Numbered from the stretch's first letter, positions 33,776 through 43,827 are shown. The stretch is 64,000 nucleotides of DNA from Polaribacter sp. WD7 (GCF_003335085.1 NZ_QPEJ01000017.1:124001-188000), one strand, 5' to 3'. The notes: generated by a model not told the origin, from the letters alone. Numbers and translations are program-made.

Positions 33776-36553
33776 ATGTATACGTACAAAGATTACCTTA
33801 TAGAAATAGAAGAGCGTAAAGCACAAGGTCTTCATCCAAAGCCTATAGATGGCAAAGAATTATTAAGTGATATTATATCGCAAATAAAAGATGTAAATAA
33901 TGAATATAGAGAAGATTCTCTTAATTTTTTTATATACAATGTTTTACCAGGTACAACAAGTGCTGCCAGCGTAAAATCTAAATTCTTGAAAGAAATTATT
34001 TTAGGTCAAGAAAAAGTAAAAGAAATCACTGTAGATTTTGCTTTCGAGTTGTTGTCGCATATGAAAGGTGGATCTTCTATAGAAGTTTTATTAGATTTAG
34101 CGTTAGGAGAAGATGCTGCAATAGCAGAACAGGCTGCTAAAGTATTAAAAACACAAGTGTTTTTATATGAGGCAGACATAGAGCGTTTAGAAAACGGTTT
34201 AAATAACGGAAATGCAATTGCTAAAGAATTATTAGAAAGCTATGCGCAAGCAGAATTTTTTACGAAGCTACCAGAAGTTGACGAAAAAATAGATATCGTT
34301 ACTTTTATTGCTGGGGTTGGAGATATTTCAACAGATTTATTATCTCCAGGAGCAGATGCGCATTCAAGATCAGATAGAGAATTACACGGGCAATGTATTT
34401 TTGAGCATAATAAGGAAATGCAACAAGAGCTTTTAGCTTTAAAAGAAAAACACCCAGACAAACGAGTAATGTTAGTAGCAGAAAAAGGAACTATGGGAGT
34501 AGGTTCTTCTAGAATGTCAGGTGTAAATAATGTTGCATTATGGACAGGTATTTCCTCTAGTCCATATGTTCCATTTATAAACATAGCACCTGTAATTGCT
34601 GGTACAAATGGTATTTCTCCAATATTCTTAACCACTGTTGGAGTAACAGGTGGTATTGGTATAGATTTACAAAATTGGGTAAAACAAAAAGATGAAGAAG
34701 GAAATACAATTGTTGATGAAGAAGGAGAGCCAATTTTAAAACAAATGTATTCAGTTGCTACAGGAACTGTTTTAACGATAAATACAAAAGAAAAGAAATT
34801 ATACAGTGGAAATGTTGAGTTGAAAGATATTTCTACAGCATTAACTCCTCAAAAAATGGAGTTTATCAAAGCAGGAGGTTCTTATGCCGTAGTTTTTGGA
34901 AAAAAATTACAAACATCTGCATGTAAGATTTTAGGGATTGATGTACCTCAAGTCTATGCTCCATCAAAAGAAATTTCTATTGAAGGTCAAGGATTAACGG
35001 CTGTAGAAAAAATATTCAATAAAAATGCAGTTGGCACAACACCAGGTAAAACATTACACGCAGGTTCAGACGTTCGCGTAGAAGTTAATATTGTAGGTTC
35101 TCAAGATACCACAGGGTTAATGACTTCTCAAGAATTAGAAATGATGGCAGCAACGGTGGTTTCTCCAATAGTAGATGCAGGTTATCAATCTGGATGCCAT
35201 ACGGCTTCGGTTTGGGACGATAAGTCTAAAGCTAATATACCAAGACTAATGCAGTTTATGAATGACTTTGGATTAATCACAGCACGTGATCCTAAAGGAG
35301 GGTATCATGCAATGACAGATGTAATTCATAAAGTTTTAAATGACATTACTATTGATGATTGGGCAATAATTATTGGTGGAGATTCTCATACTCGTATGTC
35401 TAAAGGAGTTGCTTTCGGAGCAGATTCTGGAACTGTAGCTTTAGCATTAGCAACTGGTGAAGCAACAATGCCTATACCTCAATCTGTAAAAGTAACCTTT
35501 AAAGGTGAAATGAGAAGTTTTATGGACTTTAGAGATGTTGTACATGCAACGCAACAACAAATGTTGAAGCAATATGGAGGAGAAAATGTATTTCAAGGTA
35601 GGATTATAGAAGTACATATAGGTACATTAACATCAGATCAAGCCTTTACATTTACAGACTGGACAGCAGAGATGAAAGCAAAAGCTTCAATCTGTATTTC
35701 AGAAGACGAAACATTAGTTGAATCTTTAGAAATTGCAAGAGACCGTATCCAAATCATGATTGAAAAAGGTATGGATAACAAAAAACAAATGTTACAAGGT
35801 CTTGTAGATAAAGCCAATGAAAGAATTACAGAAGTTAAAACAGGAATTAAACCAGCCTTAAGACCAGATGCAGATGCTAAATATTATGCAGAAGTAGTTA
35901 TCGATTTAGATGAAATTGCAGAACCTATGATAGCTGATCCTGATGTTAACAACGATGATGTTTCTAAGCGTTATACACACGACACTATTAGACCTTTATC
36001 TTTTTACGGAGGAACTAAAAAAGTAGATTTAGGATTTGTAGGATCTTGTATGGTTCATAAAGGTGATATGAAAATATTAGCACAAATGCTAAAAAATATA
36101 GAAGCGCAACAAGGTAAAGTAGAATTTAAAGCTCCTTTGGTAGTAGCGCCTCCTACTTATAATATTGTTGATGAATTAAAGGCTGAAGGAGATTGGGAAG
36201 TACTACAAAAATACTCTGGTTTCGAATTTGATGATAATGCACCAAAAGGATTAGCAAGAACTAAATATGAGAATTTATTATATTTAGAACGCCCTGGATG
36301 TAATTTATGTATGGGAAATCAAGAAAAAGCTGAACCTGGAGATACTGTTATGGCAACATCTACACGTTTGTTTCAAGGAAGAGTTGTAAAAGATGCTGGT
36401 GAGAAAAAAGGAGAGTCTTTATTATCATCAACACCAGTTGTAGTATTATCTACAGTGTTAGGTAGAACTCCAACAATGGAAGAATATGAAAAAGCAGTAG
36501 AAGGTATTGTATTAACAAAATTTAAGCCTTCTCAAAAGCAATTGGTTATATAA
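33776..36553 (+). CDS. acnB: Aconitate hydratase B
   Basis: The enzyme isomerises citrate and isocitrate with a [4Fe-4S] cluster in the TCA cycle. From the ATG at 33776 the protein is 925 residues, with a HEAT-like N-terminal domain (about 1-165), a swivel domain and the catalytic domains. Cluster Cys residues are seen in YQSGCHTASVWDD and GCNLCMGNQ. AcnB-specific blocks include MVAEKGTMGVGSSRMSG-like sequence near residue 245 and VHIGTLTSDQAFTFTDW. The upstream ATG at 33755 is rejected because homologues begin at the MYTYKDYL position. acnA follows after a terminator. Confidence 0.95.
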   Translation: MYTYKDYLIEIEERKAQGLHPKPIDGKELLSDIISQIKDVNNEYREDSLNFFIYNVLPGTTSAASVKSKFLKEIILGQEKVKEITVDFAFELLSHMKGGSSIEVLLDLALGEDAAIAEQAAKVLKTQVFLYEADIERLENGLNNGNAIAKELLESYAQAEFFTKLPEVDEKIDIVTFIAGVGDISTDLLSPGADAHSRSDRELHGQCIFEHNKEMQQELLALKEKHPDKRVMLVAEKGTMGVGSSRMSGVNNVALWTGISSSPYVPFINIAPVIAGTNGISPIFLTTVGVTGGIGIDLQNWVKQKDEEGNTIVDEEGEPILKQMYSVATGTVLTINTKEKKLYSGNVELKDISTALTPQKMEFIKAGGSYAVVFGKKLQTSACKILGIDVPQVYAPSKEISIEGQGLTAVEKIFNKNAVGTTPGKTLHAGSDVRVEVNIVGSQDTTGLMTSQELEMMAATVVSPIVDAGYQSGCHTASVWDDKSKANIPRLMQFMNDFGLITARDPKGGYHAMTDVIHKVLNDITIDDWAIIIGGDSHTRMSKGVAFGADSGTVALALATGEATMPIPQSVKVTFKGEMRSFMDFRDVVHATQQQMLKQYGGENVFQGRIIEVHIGTLTSDQAFTFTDWTAEMKAKASICISEDETLVESLEIARDRIQIMIEKGMDNKKQMLQGLVDKANERITEVKTGIKPALRPDADAKYYAEVVIDLDEIAEPMIADPDVNNDDVSKRYTHDTIRPLSFYGGTKKVDLGFVGSCMVHKGDMKILAQMLKNIEAQQGKVEFKAPLVVAPPTYNIVDELKAEGDWEVLQKYSGFEFDDNAPKGLARTKYENLLYLERPGCNLCMGNQEKAEPGDTVMATSTRLFQGRVVKDAGEKKGESLLSSTPVVVLSTVLGRTPTMEEYEKAVEGIVLTKFKPSQKQLVI

Positions 36554-36576
36554 TTAGTATTATAAACAGTATTACA

Positions 36577-36608
36577 AAAGCTCGAATTTGAAATTCGGGC
36601 TTTTTTTT
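36577..36608 (+). terminator. Terminator of acnB
   Basis: AAAAGCTCGAATTT and AAATTCGGGCTTTTTTTT pair into a hairpin followed by a T-run. Confidence 0.82.
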
Positions 36609-36722
36609 GCTCTCTTTTTCAATAAATCATAAAAGTGAGTTAAAACGGAGAAGTTAATTGTTAAAAACATTAAATTTTTCTATAATTTAGTGGTCTTAAC
36701 AATAACTAAAAACACAAAACGT

Positions 36723-38990
36723 ATGGCTTTTGATATTGAAATGATAAAAAGTGTTTATGCAAACATGAAAGAGCGCGTAGATGCAGCAAGAGAAATTACA
36801 GGCAAACCGTTAACTTTAGCAGAGAAAATTTTATACTCTCATTTATGGGATGGAGTAGCCGATAAAGCATTTGTAAGAGGTAAGGATTATGTAGATTTTG
36901 CGCCAGATAGAATTGCTTGTCAAGATGCAACTGCGCAAATGGCTTTGTTGCAATTTATGCAAGCTGGTAAACCTAAAGTAGCTGTACCTACAACTGTGCA
37001 TTGTGATCATTTAATACAAGCTAAAGAAGGCGCCGCTAAAGATTTAAAACATGCAAACAATGTAAGTAGTGAAGTTTTTGATTTTTTAGAATCTGTTTCT
37101 AATAAATATGGAATTGGTTTTTGGAAACCCGGAGCAGGAATAATTCATCAAGTAGTTTTAGAGAACTATGCGTTTCCAGGAGGAATGATGATTGGTACAG
37201 ATTCACATACCGTAAATGCAGGAGGATTGGGTATGGTAGCTATTGGAGTTGGTGGTGCAGATGCAGTAGATGTAATGGCTGGTATGGCTTGGGAGTTAAA
37301 ATTCCCGAAACTAATCGGTGTAAAATTAACAGGAAAACTTTCAGGTTGGACAGCACCAAAAGATGTTATTCTTAAAGTTGCAGAAATCTTAACAGTTAAA
37401 GGAGGAACAGGAGCAATTGTTGAATATTTTGGGCCAGGAGCAACTGCAATGTCTTGTACAGGAAAAGGAACTATTTGTAACATGGGTGCAGAAATAGGAG
37501 CAACAACTTCTACCTTTGGGTATGATGATTCTATGGAGCGTTATTTGCGCGCCACAGATAGAGAAGATGTAGCTGATGCAGCCAATACCGTAAAAGAATA
37601 TTTAACAGCAGATACAGAAGTTTACGAAAACCCAGAACAATATTTTGACCAAGTTATAGAGATAAATTTATCTGAATTAGGGCCATTATTAAACGGTCCT
37701 TTTACTCCAGATTTATCTACAGAAGTAGGTATAGATATGACAGAAAAGGCAAAAGCTAATGATTGGCCAATTACTGTTGAGTGGGGATTAATTGGTTCTT
37801 GTACAAACTCATCGTATGAAGATTTATCAAGAGCTTCCTCAATTGCACAACAAGCTTTAGATAAAGGTCTAAAAACAAAAGCTGAATTTGGTATCAATCC
37901 AGGTTCAGAACAAGTACGTTATACTGCAGAAAGAGATGGTATTTTGGGTATTTTTGAAAAATTAGATGCCAAAATTTTCACAAATGCATGTGGTCCATGT
38001 ATTGGACAATGGGCAAGATATTCTGACCCTAAAAATGCACCAAAAAACAGTATTGTACATTCTTTTAATAGAAATTTTGCGAAACGCGCAGATGGTAATC
38101 CAAATACACATGCGTTTGTAGCTTCTCCAGAATTAACTGCAGCAATAGCCATTGCAGGTCGTTTAGATTTTAATCCTCTAAAAGACACTTTAATTAATGA
38201 AAATGGAGAAGAAGTAATGTTAGATGAACCAACAGGATGGGAGTTACCTCCTAAAGGTTTTGAGGTTAAAGATAACGGTTATTTAGCGCCTATGGAAGAT
38301 GGTAGCGGAATAGAAGTTAAAGTTGCATCAGATTCTGAGCGTTTGCAATTATTAACGCCTTTTGAACCTTTGGGTGATACTATTACCGGCGCAAAATTAT
38401 TAATTAAAGCCTTTGGCAAATGTACTACAGATCATATTTCTATGGCTGGTCCTTGGTTACGCTTTAGAGGACATTTAGATAATATTGCTAACAATACTTT
38501 AATTGGCGCTGTAAATGCCTTTAACAAAAAAACAAATTTTGTAAAAAGCCAAATTACAGAAGTGTATAATGCTGTACCAGCTACGCAAAGAGAATACAAA
38601 AAAGAAGGTATTAAAACTATTGTTGTTGGAGATCATAATTATGGAGAAGGTTCTTCTAGAGAACATGCTGCAATGCAACCTAGACATTTAGGTGTTGCTG
38701 CTGTTATTGTAAAATCTTTTGCAAGAATTCATGAAACAAACCTAAAAAAGCAAGGTATGCTAGGTTTAACCTTTGATAATGAAAATGATTATGATTTAAT
38801 TCAAGAAGATGATACCTTTAACTTCTTAGATTTACATGAATTTGCTCCAGACAAACAATTGACACTAGAAATTGTTCACAAAGACGGAACTAAAGACACT
38901 ATAAAGTTAAATCATACTTATAATAACGCACAAATTAAGTGGTATCATGAAGGTTCTGCCTTAAATTTAATTAAGAAACAAAACGCTTAA
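36723..38990 (+). CDS. acnA: Aconitate hydratase, mitochondrial-type AcnA
   Basis: This is a second, sequence-distinct aconitase that catalyses the same citrate/isocitrate step. From the ATG at 36723 the protein is 755 residues, the length of mitochondrial-type aconitases. Cluster ligands are visible in [14 protein letters not shown] and [10 protein letters not shown], and the C-terminal swivel domain holds [15 protein letters not shown]. The in-frame ATG at 36690 would add 11 residues that homologues lack. It lies 169 bp after acnB on the same strand but behind acnB's terminator, so it is likely transcribed from its own promoter. Confidence 0.95.
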   Translation: MAFDIEMIKSVYANMKERVDAAREITGKPLTLAEKILYSHLWDGVADKAFVRGKDYVDFAPDRIACQDATAQMALLQFMQAGKPKVAVPTTVHCDHLIQAKEGAAKDLKHANNVSSEVFDFLESVSNKYGIGFWKPGAGIIHQVVLENYAFPGGMMIGTDSHTVNAGGLGMVAIGVGGADAVDVMAGMAWELKFPKLIGVKLTGKLSGWTAPKDVILKVAEILTVKGGTGAIVEYFGPGATAMSCTGKGTICNMGAEIGATTSTFGYDDSMERYLRATDREDVADAANTVKEYLTADTEVYENPEQYFDQVIEINLSELGPLLNGPFTPDLSTEVGIDMTEKAKANDWPITVEWGLIGSCTNSSYEDLSRASSIAQQALDKGLKTKAEFGINPGSEQVRYTAERDGILGIFEKLDAKIFTNACGPCIGQWARYSDPKNAPKNSIVHSFNRNFAKRADGNPNTHAFVASPELTAAIAIAGRLDFNPLKDTLINENGEEVMLDEPTGWELPPKGFEVKDNGYLAPMEDGSGIEVKVASDSERLQLLTPFEPLGDTITGAKLLIKAFGKCTTDHISMAGPWLRFRGHLDNIANNTLIGAVNAFNKKTNFVKSQITEVYNAVPATQREYKKEGIKTIVVGDHNYGEGSSREHAAMQPRHLGVAAVIVKSFARIHETNLKKQGMLGLTFDNENDYDLIQEDDTFNFLDLHEFAPDKQLTLEIVHKDGTKDTIKLNHTYNNAQIKWYHEGSALNLIKKQNA

Positions 38991-39003
38991 TTATTACTTT
39001 TAT

Positions 39004-39040
39004 AAAAAAAGCTCTCGAAGAAATTCGAGAGTTTTTTTTT
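39004..39040 (+). terminator. Terminator of acnA
   Basis: AAAAGCTCTCGAA and TTCGAGAGTTTTTTTTT form a stem followed by a T-run, just after the acnA stop. Confidence 0.85.
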
Positions 39041-39090
39041 AAAAGTAAAATGTATCTCTCAAAAATAATTTCTTAAAAAAAAGTTAAAGC

Positions 39091-39098
39091 TAAATTTG
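39091..39098 (+). promoter_or_regulatory. Predicted -7 box of the Crp/Fnr-family gene
   Basis: TAAATTTG matches TAnnTTTG. Transcription would start near 39104, about 55 nt before the ATG at 39158. Confidence 0.45.
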
Positions 39099-39157
39099 TA
39101 AGTACTATTAAGTTTTATAGACTGTATTAATATTAACTAAATATAAAACTTGTCTCT

Positions 39158-39820
39158 ATGAAAAATTTATGGTTTTTTGAAAATGTAAATTTATTCAATA
39201 CTCTTTGCCCACATAAGTTTAAAGAGTACAGAAAATGTCACAACTTTGATCAGTACAAAAAAAGTGATTATATATATTTTCAAGAAGACTCTGCTAATAA
39301 AATTTACTTGATTGAAAAAGGAAAAGTAAAAATTGGATATTATACAGAAGAAGGAGATGAAGTGGTAAAGGCTATACTTACCAAAGGTGAATTGTTTGGT
39401 GAAAAAGCAATACTAGGTGAAGAAAAACGAAATGAATTTGCCCAATCTATAGATGCTAAAACCTCTATTTGCCCAATAGGAGTAGATGCAATGCATGATT
39501 TAATGCGTGATAATAAAACGTTTAGTTTAAGAATTTATAAATTTTTAGGAATGCGTTTTAAAAAACTAGAACGTAGGCTTCAATTAATTTTATTTAAAGA
39601 TACGAAAACTAGATTTTTAGAATTTATGAAAGAATTGTGTGAAGAATATGGATATGATTGTGAAAAAACAGGAGACAAAATAGTTGTTCACCCTTATACA
39701 CAAAAAGATATTGCTTCACTTATTGGTACGTCTAGATCTAATTTAAATGTGTTAATGAATGAATTAAAGGAAGAAAATTTAATAGCTTTTAATAGAAAAG
39801 AACTAAGAATTTTTCAATAA
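39158..39820 (+). CDS. Crp/Fnr-family transcriptional regulator
   Basis: The protein has 220 residues. The N-terminal cyclic-nucleotide-binding-type beta-barrel (about 20-130) contains YFQEDSANKIYLIEKGKVKI and GELFGEKAIL. The arginine usually needed to hold the cAMP phosphate cannot be seen in the GEKAILGEEKR stretch, so cAMP may not be the ligand. A long dimer helix follows. The C-terminal winged HTH (about 165-215) has YTQKDIASLIGTSRSNLNVL as its recognition region. No Fnr-type four-Cys cluster is evident. A perfect TGTTA-N6-TAACA palindrome starts 10 bp after its stop, upstream of the lipoprotein gene, which is a plausible target. Confidence 0.9.
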   Translation: MKNLWFFENVNLFNTLCPHKFKEYRKCHNFDQYKKSDYIYFQEDSANKIYLIEKGKVKIGYYTEEGDEVVKAILTKGELFGEKAILGEEKRNEFAQSIDAKTSICPIGVDAMHDLMRDNKTFSLRIYKFLGMRFKKLERRLQLILFKDTKTRFLEFMKELCEEYGYDCEKTGDKIVVHPYTQKDIASLIGTSRSNLNVLMNELKEENLIAFNRKELRIFQ

Positions 39821-39830
39821 GTCATTCAAA

Positions 39831-39846
39831 TGTTAGCTAGCTAACA
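39831..39846. promoter_or_regulatory. Perfect 16-bp palindrome, candidate Crp/Fnr-family operator
   Basis: TGTTAGCTAGCTAACA is a perfect palindrome with the TGTnA-N6-TnACA architecture typical of Crp/Fnr-family sites. It is centred about 42 bp before the predicted start of the lipoprotein transcript, the position used by class II activators. No long T-run follows, so it does not look like a terminator. Confidence 0.6.
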
Positions 39847-39867
39847 CTTTTCTCATTTGGTAACCTA

Positions 39868-39875
39868 TAATTTTG
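39868..39875 (+). promoter_or_regulatory. Predicted -7 box of the two-module lipoprotein gene
   Basis: TAATTTTG matches TAnnTTTG, about 30 nt before the ATG at 39906. No good -33 TTG is present; the palindrome at 39831-39846 occupies that area, as expected for an activator-dependent promoter. Confidence 0.5.
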
Positions 39876-39905
39876 TAATCAACATTAACATATAAATTTA
39901 ATAAG

Positions 39906-40799
39906 ATGAAAAAAATTTTGAATTTTGCAGCTGCATTTGCCATAGCAATTATGTTTGTAGCTTGTAATGAAAATGACGAAGAAACAGAAGCAAGAGTCGG
40001 TACTTTGACTTTAAACTTATCTGGTTTAGAACAGTTAGGTGCAGATTTTGTTTATGAAGGATGGATTATAGTTGGCGGAACACCAATAAGCACAGGTACG
40101 TTTACAAGTGTAGAATTTCCTCAAACTTTTGATGTAGATCAGACTACTCTACAAGGAGCTACAAGGTTTGTTTTATCTATAGAACCTTTAGTAGATCCAG
40201 ATCCTGCACCTGCAGCAACAAAAGTTTTGGCAGGAGATTTTGATGGAGGATTAGCAAATGTTTGGGTAGCACCAGTTACTTTAGATGCTAACGACTTTAC
40301 AGGAATTGAAGGTAACTTCTTTTTAAGAACACCTACAGATGAAGTTATGGGGTCTGGTAACAACGGTAATGATATGTATGGTATTTGGTTTGGTAATCCA
40401 GGAGCACCACCAACACCAAGTTTAGTATTACCAGAATTAGCTCCAGGATGGGTTTATGAAGGTTGGGTAGTTGTAGAAGGTTCTGGGCCAATATCTACAG
40501 GTACATTTACAACTGCTGCAGGTAGAGATGATTCTAATATTTTTAGTGGAGCAGAGTTTAACGCAGGACCTCCAATTCCAGGAGAAGATTTTTTCTTAAA
40601 TGCACCAACAGGATTTACATTTCCTCTAGATGTTAGAGGTCGTACAGCAGTTATAAGTATAGAGCCTTCTCCAGACGATTCTCCAGCACCATTTGCAATT
40701 AAACCATTGTTAGGAGCTATTGGTCAAGAAACTGCTCCAGCAACGCATGATTTAGGACTTAACTTATCTACACTTCCAACAGGAACAGTAACAAGATAA
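39906..40799 (+). CDS. Lipoprotein with two tandem RskA-C-like modules, function unknown
   Basis: The protein has 297 residues. The signal peptide ends in a lipobox FVAC (Cys20), followed by an acidic stretch. Two modules repeat the same order of motifs. Module 1 has YEGWIIVGGTPISTGTF and later FVLSIEPLVDPDPAPAATK. Module 2 has YEGWVVVEGSGPISTGTF and later AVISIEPSPDDSPAPFAIK. The pattern recalls the C-terminal domain of anti-sigma-K factor RskA (YxxWLV...G.P.S.G.F, then V.EP..GSP.PT), here without any sigma-binding part; this is a fold-level guess. It lies downstream of the Crp/Fnr-family gene and its palindrome. Confidence 0.8.
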   Translation: MKKILNFAAAFAIAIMFVACNENDEETEARVGTLTLNLSGLEQLGADFVYEGWIIVGGTPISTGTFTSVEFPQTFDVDQTTLQGATRFVLSIEPLVDPDPAPAATKVLAGDFDGGLANVWVAPVTLDANDFTGIEGNFFLRTPTDEVMGSGNNGNDMYGIWFGNPGAPPTPSLVLPELAPGWVYEGWVVVEGSGPISTGTFTTAAGRDDSNIFSGAEFNAGPPIPGEDFFLNAPTGFTFPLDVRGRTAVISIEPSPDDSPAPFAIKPLLGAIGQETAPATHDLGLNLSTLPTGTVTR

Positions 40800-40844
40800 C
40801 AGAAAATAAAAAATCTACTATTTATGTTAATGGTTGATTAAACC

Positions 40845-40876
40845 AAAGGGTAATCTATTTATTTAGATTATCCTTT
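40845..40876 (+). terminator. Terminator of the two-module lipoprotein gene
   Basis: AAAGGGTAATCTA and TAGATTATCCTTTTCT form a stem of about 11 pairs with a weak T-rich end. The remaining gap to 41045 shows no further feature. Confidence 0.65.
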
Positions 40877-41044
40877 TCTGTTTATATAAAATGCCCAATA
40901 CAGTAATTAAATACAAATATTGGGCAACCAACTAACCAACCAGTTGTTACTATATCTTAAAGACACCATTTTCTGGTAATAGTTACAAGTGGTTTAACTA
41001 TTTAATAAATAATTAACGAAAAAAAGGTTGGTAAGAATTAATAA

Positions 41045-42223
41045 TTAAGTTGTACGTTCTAAAGATTGTAAAATGATATCACATCCTTTTTTGATCTCTT
41101 CATCAGAAATAGTAAGTGGAGGTGTAATTCTTAAAGCTCTTCCTTCAAACAACAAAAAAAACAAAATCAATCCATTATTTAAACAATCATGAACAATTTT
41201 AGCAGCTATTTCAGGTGTTTCAACAATAGCGGCCAACATTAACCCTTTGCCTCTAATTTCTTTAATTTTTGGGTGATGTAAGTGTTTTCTAATCAATTGT
41301 TCTTTTCTTATACTTTCATAAAGTAAATTGCTATTTGTAATAATATCTACTGTTGCAATTGCAGCAGCTGCCATAATAGGATGTCCAGCAAAAGTAGAAA
41401 TATGCCCTAATTTTGGATTCTCTTTTAACAAACTCATTATTTTAGATTCTGCAATAAATGCTCCTATAGGCATGCCTCCTGCTAATCCTTTTCCTGTAAT
41501 TACTATATCTGGAGATATGTTGTAATTTTCAAAACCCCAAAAAGTACCTGTTCTTCCAATTCCTGTTTGAATTTCATCTAAAATTAAGAGTGCCCCAACT
41601 TCATCGCATCTTTTTTTTACTTTTTTTAGGTAATCATTCTTGGGCTCTATAAAACCGGCACCACCTTGTATGGTTTCTAAAATAACAGCAGCTGTTTTAG
41701 TAGTAATTTTTTGTAAGCAATATTCACAATTAAAAGTGATAAATTTTGTTCCAGGAATTAAAGGACGAAAAGCAGAATTTTGTCTTTCTACACCAGAAAC
41801 ACTCATGGCTCCCATGGTATTGCCATGATAAGAATTTTTAGCGGCAATAATTTGGAACCTATTGGTTACTCTTTTAGCTAACTTTAAAGCCCCTTCTGTA
41901 GCTTCAGTACCTGAATTGGTTATGTAAACAGAATTTAAGTTTTGAGGAGAATGCTGTACTAATAGTTTGCATAAATCTACCTGAGATTGCTGAACAAACT
42001 CACCATAAACCATTACATGTGTATATTTTTCTAACTGAATTTGTATAGCTTTATTTACTTTTGGATGTGTATGACCCACACTATTTGCAGAAACCCCTGC
42101 AACAAAATCTAAATACTCTTTACCATCAATGTCAAAAATATAAGAACCTTTTGCATGAGATATTTCTAATGCAAGTGGGTGAGGAGAGGTTTGAGCTTGA
42201 TATTTAAAAAAATCTTTTTTCAA
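41045..42223 (-). CDS. Class-III PLP-dependent aminotransferase (acetylornithine aminotransferase-like)
   Basis: The protein has 392 residues and the class-III aminotransferase layout: DIDGKEYLDFVAGVSANSVGH near the N-terminus, YITNSGTEATEGALKLAKR for the PLP phosphate site, LLILDEIQTGIGRTG with the PLP-binding Asp, and the Schiff-base Lys in DIVITGKGLAGGMPIGA. Substrates in this family include acetylornithine, ornithine and 4-aminobutyrate. No arginine-biosynthesis genes are near, so the substrate is open. It follows the OstA-like gene by 2 bp on the minus strand. CEYC in the middle is an unusual Cys pair. Confidence 0.88.
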   Translation of the reverse strand: MKKDFFKYQAQTSPHPLALEISHAKGSYIFDIDGKEYLDFVAGVSANSVGHTHPKVNKAIQIQLEKYTHVMVYGEFVQQSQVDLCKLLVQHSPQNLNSVYITNSGTEATEGALKLAKRVTNRFQIIAAKNSYHGNTMGAMSVSGVERQNSAFRPLIPGTKFITFNCEYCLQKITTKTAAVILETIQGGAGFIEPKNDYLKKVKKRCDEVGALLILDEIQTGIGRTGTFWGFENYNISPDIVITGKGLAGGMPIGAFIAESKIMSLLKENPKLGHISTFAGHPIMAAAAIATVDIITNSNLLYESIRKEQLIRKHLHHPKIKEIRGKGLMLAAIVETPEIAAKIVHDCLNNGLILFFLLFEGRALRITPPLTISDEEIKKGCDIILQSLERTT

Positions 42224-42225
42224 GA

Positions 42226-43827
42226 TTATAATTTCTTTTGAGACAATTTCTTTTTATCTAGAATAGCAACATTTTTTTTATTTTCTAGAGTGTCTTCTCC
42301 AGGAGTATCCTTAGAGTTTCCTTTTTTAAAAATATCTTCTTTAGTTTTTGGTTGTTCATTTTCCCGCCAAATAAAACCTTTTAAACGTTTTACTTCATCA
42401 GGTAGTAATGAAGGCGGATATGATTTTCCATCAGATTTCTTTAGATATTTTATAGTTTCTATTTGACCGTTTAACATGGTAAACTCTATATTACTAGAAA
42501 TTTCTTTAGTTATAGTTTCTAGTTCTTGAGTATCTTCATTTCTGTTAAAATAAACTGATTCTGCATTACCTTTTACCAATAATAATCTAATTTTATTATT
42601 CTCAAACTTACCAAACATGTTTCTACCTTTTATTTGGTTAAAGTCTTCTAAAGAAACAGTGTCTTGAGAAACAATAAACGCATTATTTAAAACTTTTAAT
42701 GAATCTAATTTTTCAGTTTGTACGTTAGATAACAAATGAATTGTATCTCCTGTAATTTGATTTCCATCAGACCAAAGCACAGGTTTTCTAAACATTCTTG
42801 TTAAACCATTTTCTTGATTTGTATGTATAGAATCACATTTTCCTTGTAAGTCAGATTTAAAAATTTTTACATTATTATATGTTCTAACAATTCTCTTTTC
42901 TGATTTACCAGTTACCAACAACGTATCACCATGAACAAACATAGAATCTTTATCTATAATAGAAATAGCAACTGCTCTTTTTACAACAAATAAAGAATCT
43001 TTAAGCTCAAAAATTTCAGCATAATTTCCTCTAGTTACAAAGTTTTGTACAGTGTCTATTACTTGAATGTTATTTGTTGCAGAAGCAAATCCGTTATTTT
43101 TATCATAATACAAACTATCTCCTTCTATAGTCCGTTCTTTTAGATAAAGTTTTGCATTTTTTACAAAGTGAGAGACGTCAGTTTTTGTATTGTAAAAACC
43201 TTTTTCACAATAAATTCTATTTTTATTTTCTGTGTTGGTTATAGTTGATGGACCATACAAATATGTTAATCCAGAGTCTGTATAGTAATCTAAATGATTA
43301 GATTCTAAATTATGTTCAGGATTAACAACAGTAACTTTTGTGGTTGCCGTAAATTTATTACTTTCTAAATAGTATTTTCCGTTTTTACTTTTAAGTGTGT
43401 TGGTTTGATCTTTTATACTAGCAAAACTTGTGTAATACAATTTTTGATTTAAGCGATCAAAATGAAGTGTATCTGTAGTTAACGTCATTGTTGGATCTTT
43501 TAAAACCACATTGCCAAAAGAAAGTGCTTGTTTTGTATTGGCATCATAATCTGCATAATCACTAGTCTGAGTTATAGTATCTCCTTGTTTTATCAATACA
43601 TTGCCAATAGCTTTAAAAAAATTCTTCTCTTTAAAAAAAAATGCTTTTTTACATTTTAAACGAATACCATCATGAGAAATTTGCACATCCCCAAGGAGTA
43701 TAGTTGCTCCTGGATATTTTTCTTCATTTACAAATTGAATTTCAGAATTTTCAATAACTATTTTTTTAGTTTGTGAAAAAACAAAAATAGATTGTATGAG
43801 AAAAACAAAATAAAATATTCTTTTCAA
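42226..43827 (-). CDS. OstA-like (LptA/OstA N-domain) envelope protein
   Basis: The protein has 533 residues with a signal peptide (FYFVFLIQSIFVFSQ). The OstA/LptA-type beta-jellyroll repeats are visible through many short strand patterns: QISHDGIRLKCKKAFFFKEK, AIGNVLIKQGDTITQTSDYA and GNVVLKDPTMTLTTDTLHFD. Proteins of this fold carry lipopolysaccharide across the periplasm to the outer membrane. This long Bacteroidetes version probably serves the same export path. A Ser/Lys/Asn-rich tail ends the protein. Two TAnnTTTG-like boxes lie at 43844-43861 on the minus strand. It precedes the aminotransferase gene by 2 bp. Confidence 0.85.
   Translation of the reverse strand: MKRIFYFVFLIQSIFVFSQTKKIVIENSEIQFVNEEKYPGATILLGDVQISHDGIRLKCKKAFFFKEKNFFKAIGNVLIKQGDTITQTSDYADYDANTKQALSFGNVVLKDPTMTLTTDTLHFDRLNQKLYYTSFASIKDQTNTLKSKNGKYYLESNKFTATTKVTVVNPEHNLESNHLDYYTDSGLTYLYGPSTITNTENKNRIYCEKGFYNTKTDVSHFVKNAKLYLKERTIEGDSLYYDKNNGFASATNNIQVIDTVQNFVTRGNYAEIFELKDSLFVVKRAVAISIIDKDSMFVHGDTLLVTGKSEKRIVRTYNNVKIFKSDLQGKCDSIHTNQENGLTRMFRKPVLWSDGNQITGDTIHLLSNVQTEKLDSLKVLNNAFIVSQDTVSLEDFNQIKGRNMFGKFENNKIRLLLVKGNAESVYFNRNEDTQELETITKEISSNIEFTMLNGQIETIKYLKKSDGKSYPPSLLPDEVKRLKGFIWRENEQPKTKEDIFKKGNSKDTPGEDTLENKKNVAILDKKKLSQKKL

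Noticed and set aside
37121..37375. Plus-strand frame of 84 codons, Arg/Trp/Ser-rich, within acnA
   Set aside because: It is a shifted-frame shadow of acnA; the unusual composition reflects reading Gly/Ala codons out of frame.
40921..40955. CCAAC/ACCAACC-rich stretch between the lipoprotein and aminotransferase genes
   Set aside because: It looked like a direct repeat array but has only three irregular units and no spacing pattern; not a CRISPR or recognised element.
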